This document shows, piece by piece, positions 5,042 through 5,076 of a stretch of DNA of 5,076 nucleotides. This stretch comes from Burkholderiales bacterium (GTDB taxonomy: Bacteria; Pseudomonadota; Gammaproteobacteria; Burkholderiales; CAIKXV01): positions 1 through 5,076 of the forward strand of contig JACMMK010000319.1 of assembly GCA_014379045.1 (NCBI GenBank), read 5' to 3'. The notes below the pieces were generated by a model. That model saw only the letters and a program-made list of their open reading frames with translations, had not been told where the DNA came from and did no database searches. Made by a program: the position numbers and the translations under genes. Positions within the stretch are counted from its first letter, which is position 1. Every line of letters starts with the position of its first letter.

Positions 5042-5076
5042 GGGCGCGGGCGCGGTGCGCGGTGCGAACGCGCGGA
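5038..5076 (-). CDS. Possible 3' end of the gene upstream of mtgA
   Basis: A minus-strand frame open from the window edge ends at TGA (5040-5038), overlapping the GTG of mtgA by four bases (GTGA). Only 12 codons are visible (SARSHRAPRPRP), too few to identify. In many Betaproteobacteria aroE (shikimate dehydrogenase) precedes mtgA, so that is the natural guess, made from context alone. Confidence 0.3.
   Translation of the reverse strand, partial: SARSHRAPRPRP

Noticed and set aside
1..5076. CRISPR array, insertion sequence, tRNA or rRNA gene
   Set aside because: No regularly spaced direct repeats, transposase motifs, terminal repeats or tRNA/rRNA-like segments were seen.

Overview
The window comes from a GC-rich proteobacterium. 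The protein sequences (MtgA, MgtE, MsrP) read most like Betaproteobacteria, probably Burkholderiales; this is judged from sequence style only. Every gene I can support lies on the minus strand, so transcription runs from right to left. The long plus-strand open frames opposite them are artefacts of GC-rich codon use.

Right half (about 2831-5076): mtgA (membrane-anchored monofunctional peptidoglycan glycosyltransferase) starts with a GTG whose last two bases form a GTGA overlap with the possible end of an upstream gene. After 60 bases comes mgtE (CBS-domain Mg2+ channel/transporter). The gap holds a perfect 7-bp inverted repeat that brackets a TACAAT -10-like hexamer.

Middle (1208-2651): two envelope genes, a short COG4315-type lipoprotein and msrP (Tat-exported molybdopterin subunit of the periplasmic methionine sulfoxide reductase). 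The membrane haem partner msrQ is not next to msrP on either side.

Left half (1-1207): this is the unusual part. Below msrP is a 346-base gene-free stretch with three back-to-back perfect hairpins (966-1029), a nested palindrome (891-922) and a 10-bp hairpin that folds over the Shine-Dalgarno and AUG of an unrecognised 82-aa gene (613-861). At the TGA of that gene two things are possible: a TGATG-coupled 44-aa Trp/Arg-rich ORF, or in-frame continuation past TGA into a 60-residue Gly/Cys-rich tail. A strong stem-loop terminator at 370-396 closes the unit. The first ~190 bases may hold the 5' end of another minus-strand gene that leaves the window.

Functionally, mtgA, mgtE, the lipoprotein and msrP all act at the cell envelope (wall synthesis, Mg2+ entry, outer-membrane or periplasmic lipoprotein, oxidative repair of periplasmic proteins), but nothing in the sequence shows they form one pathway.
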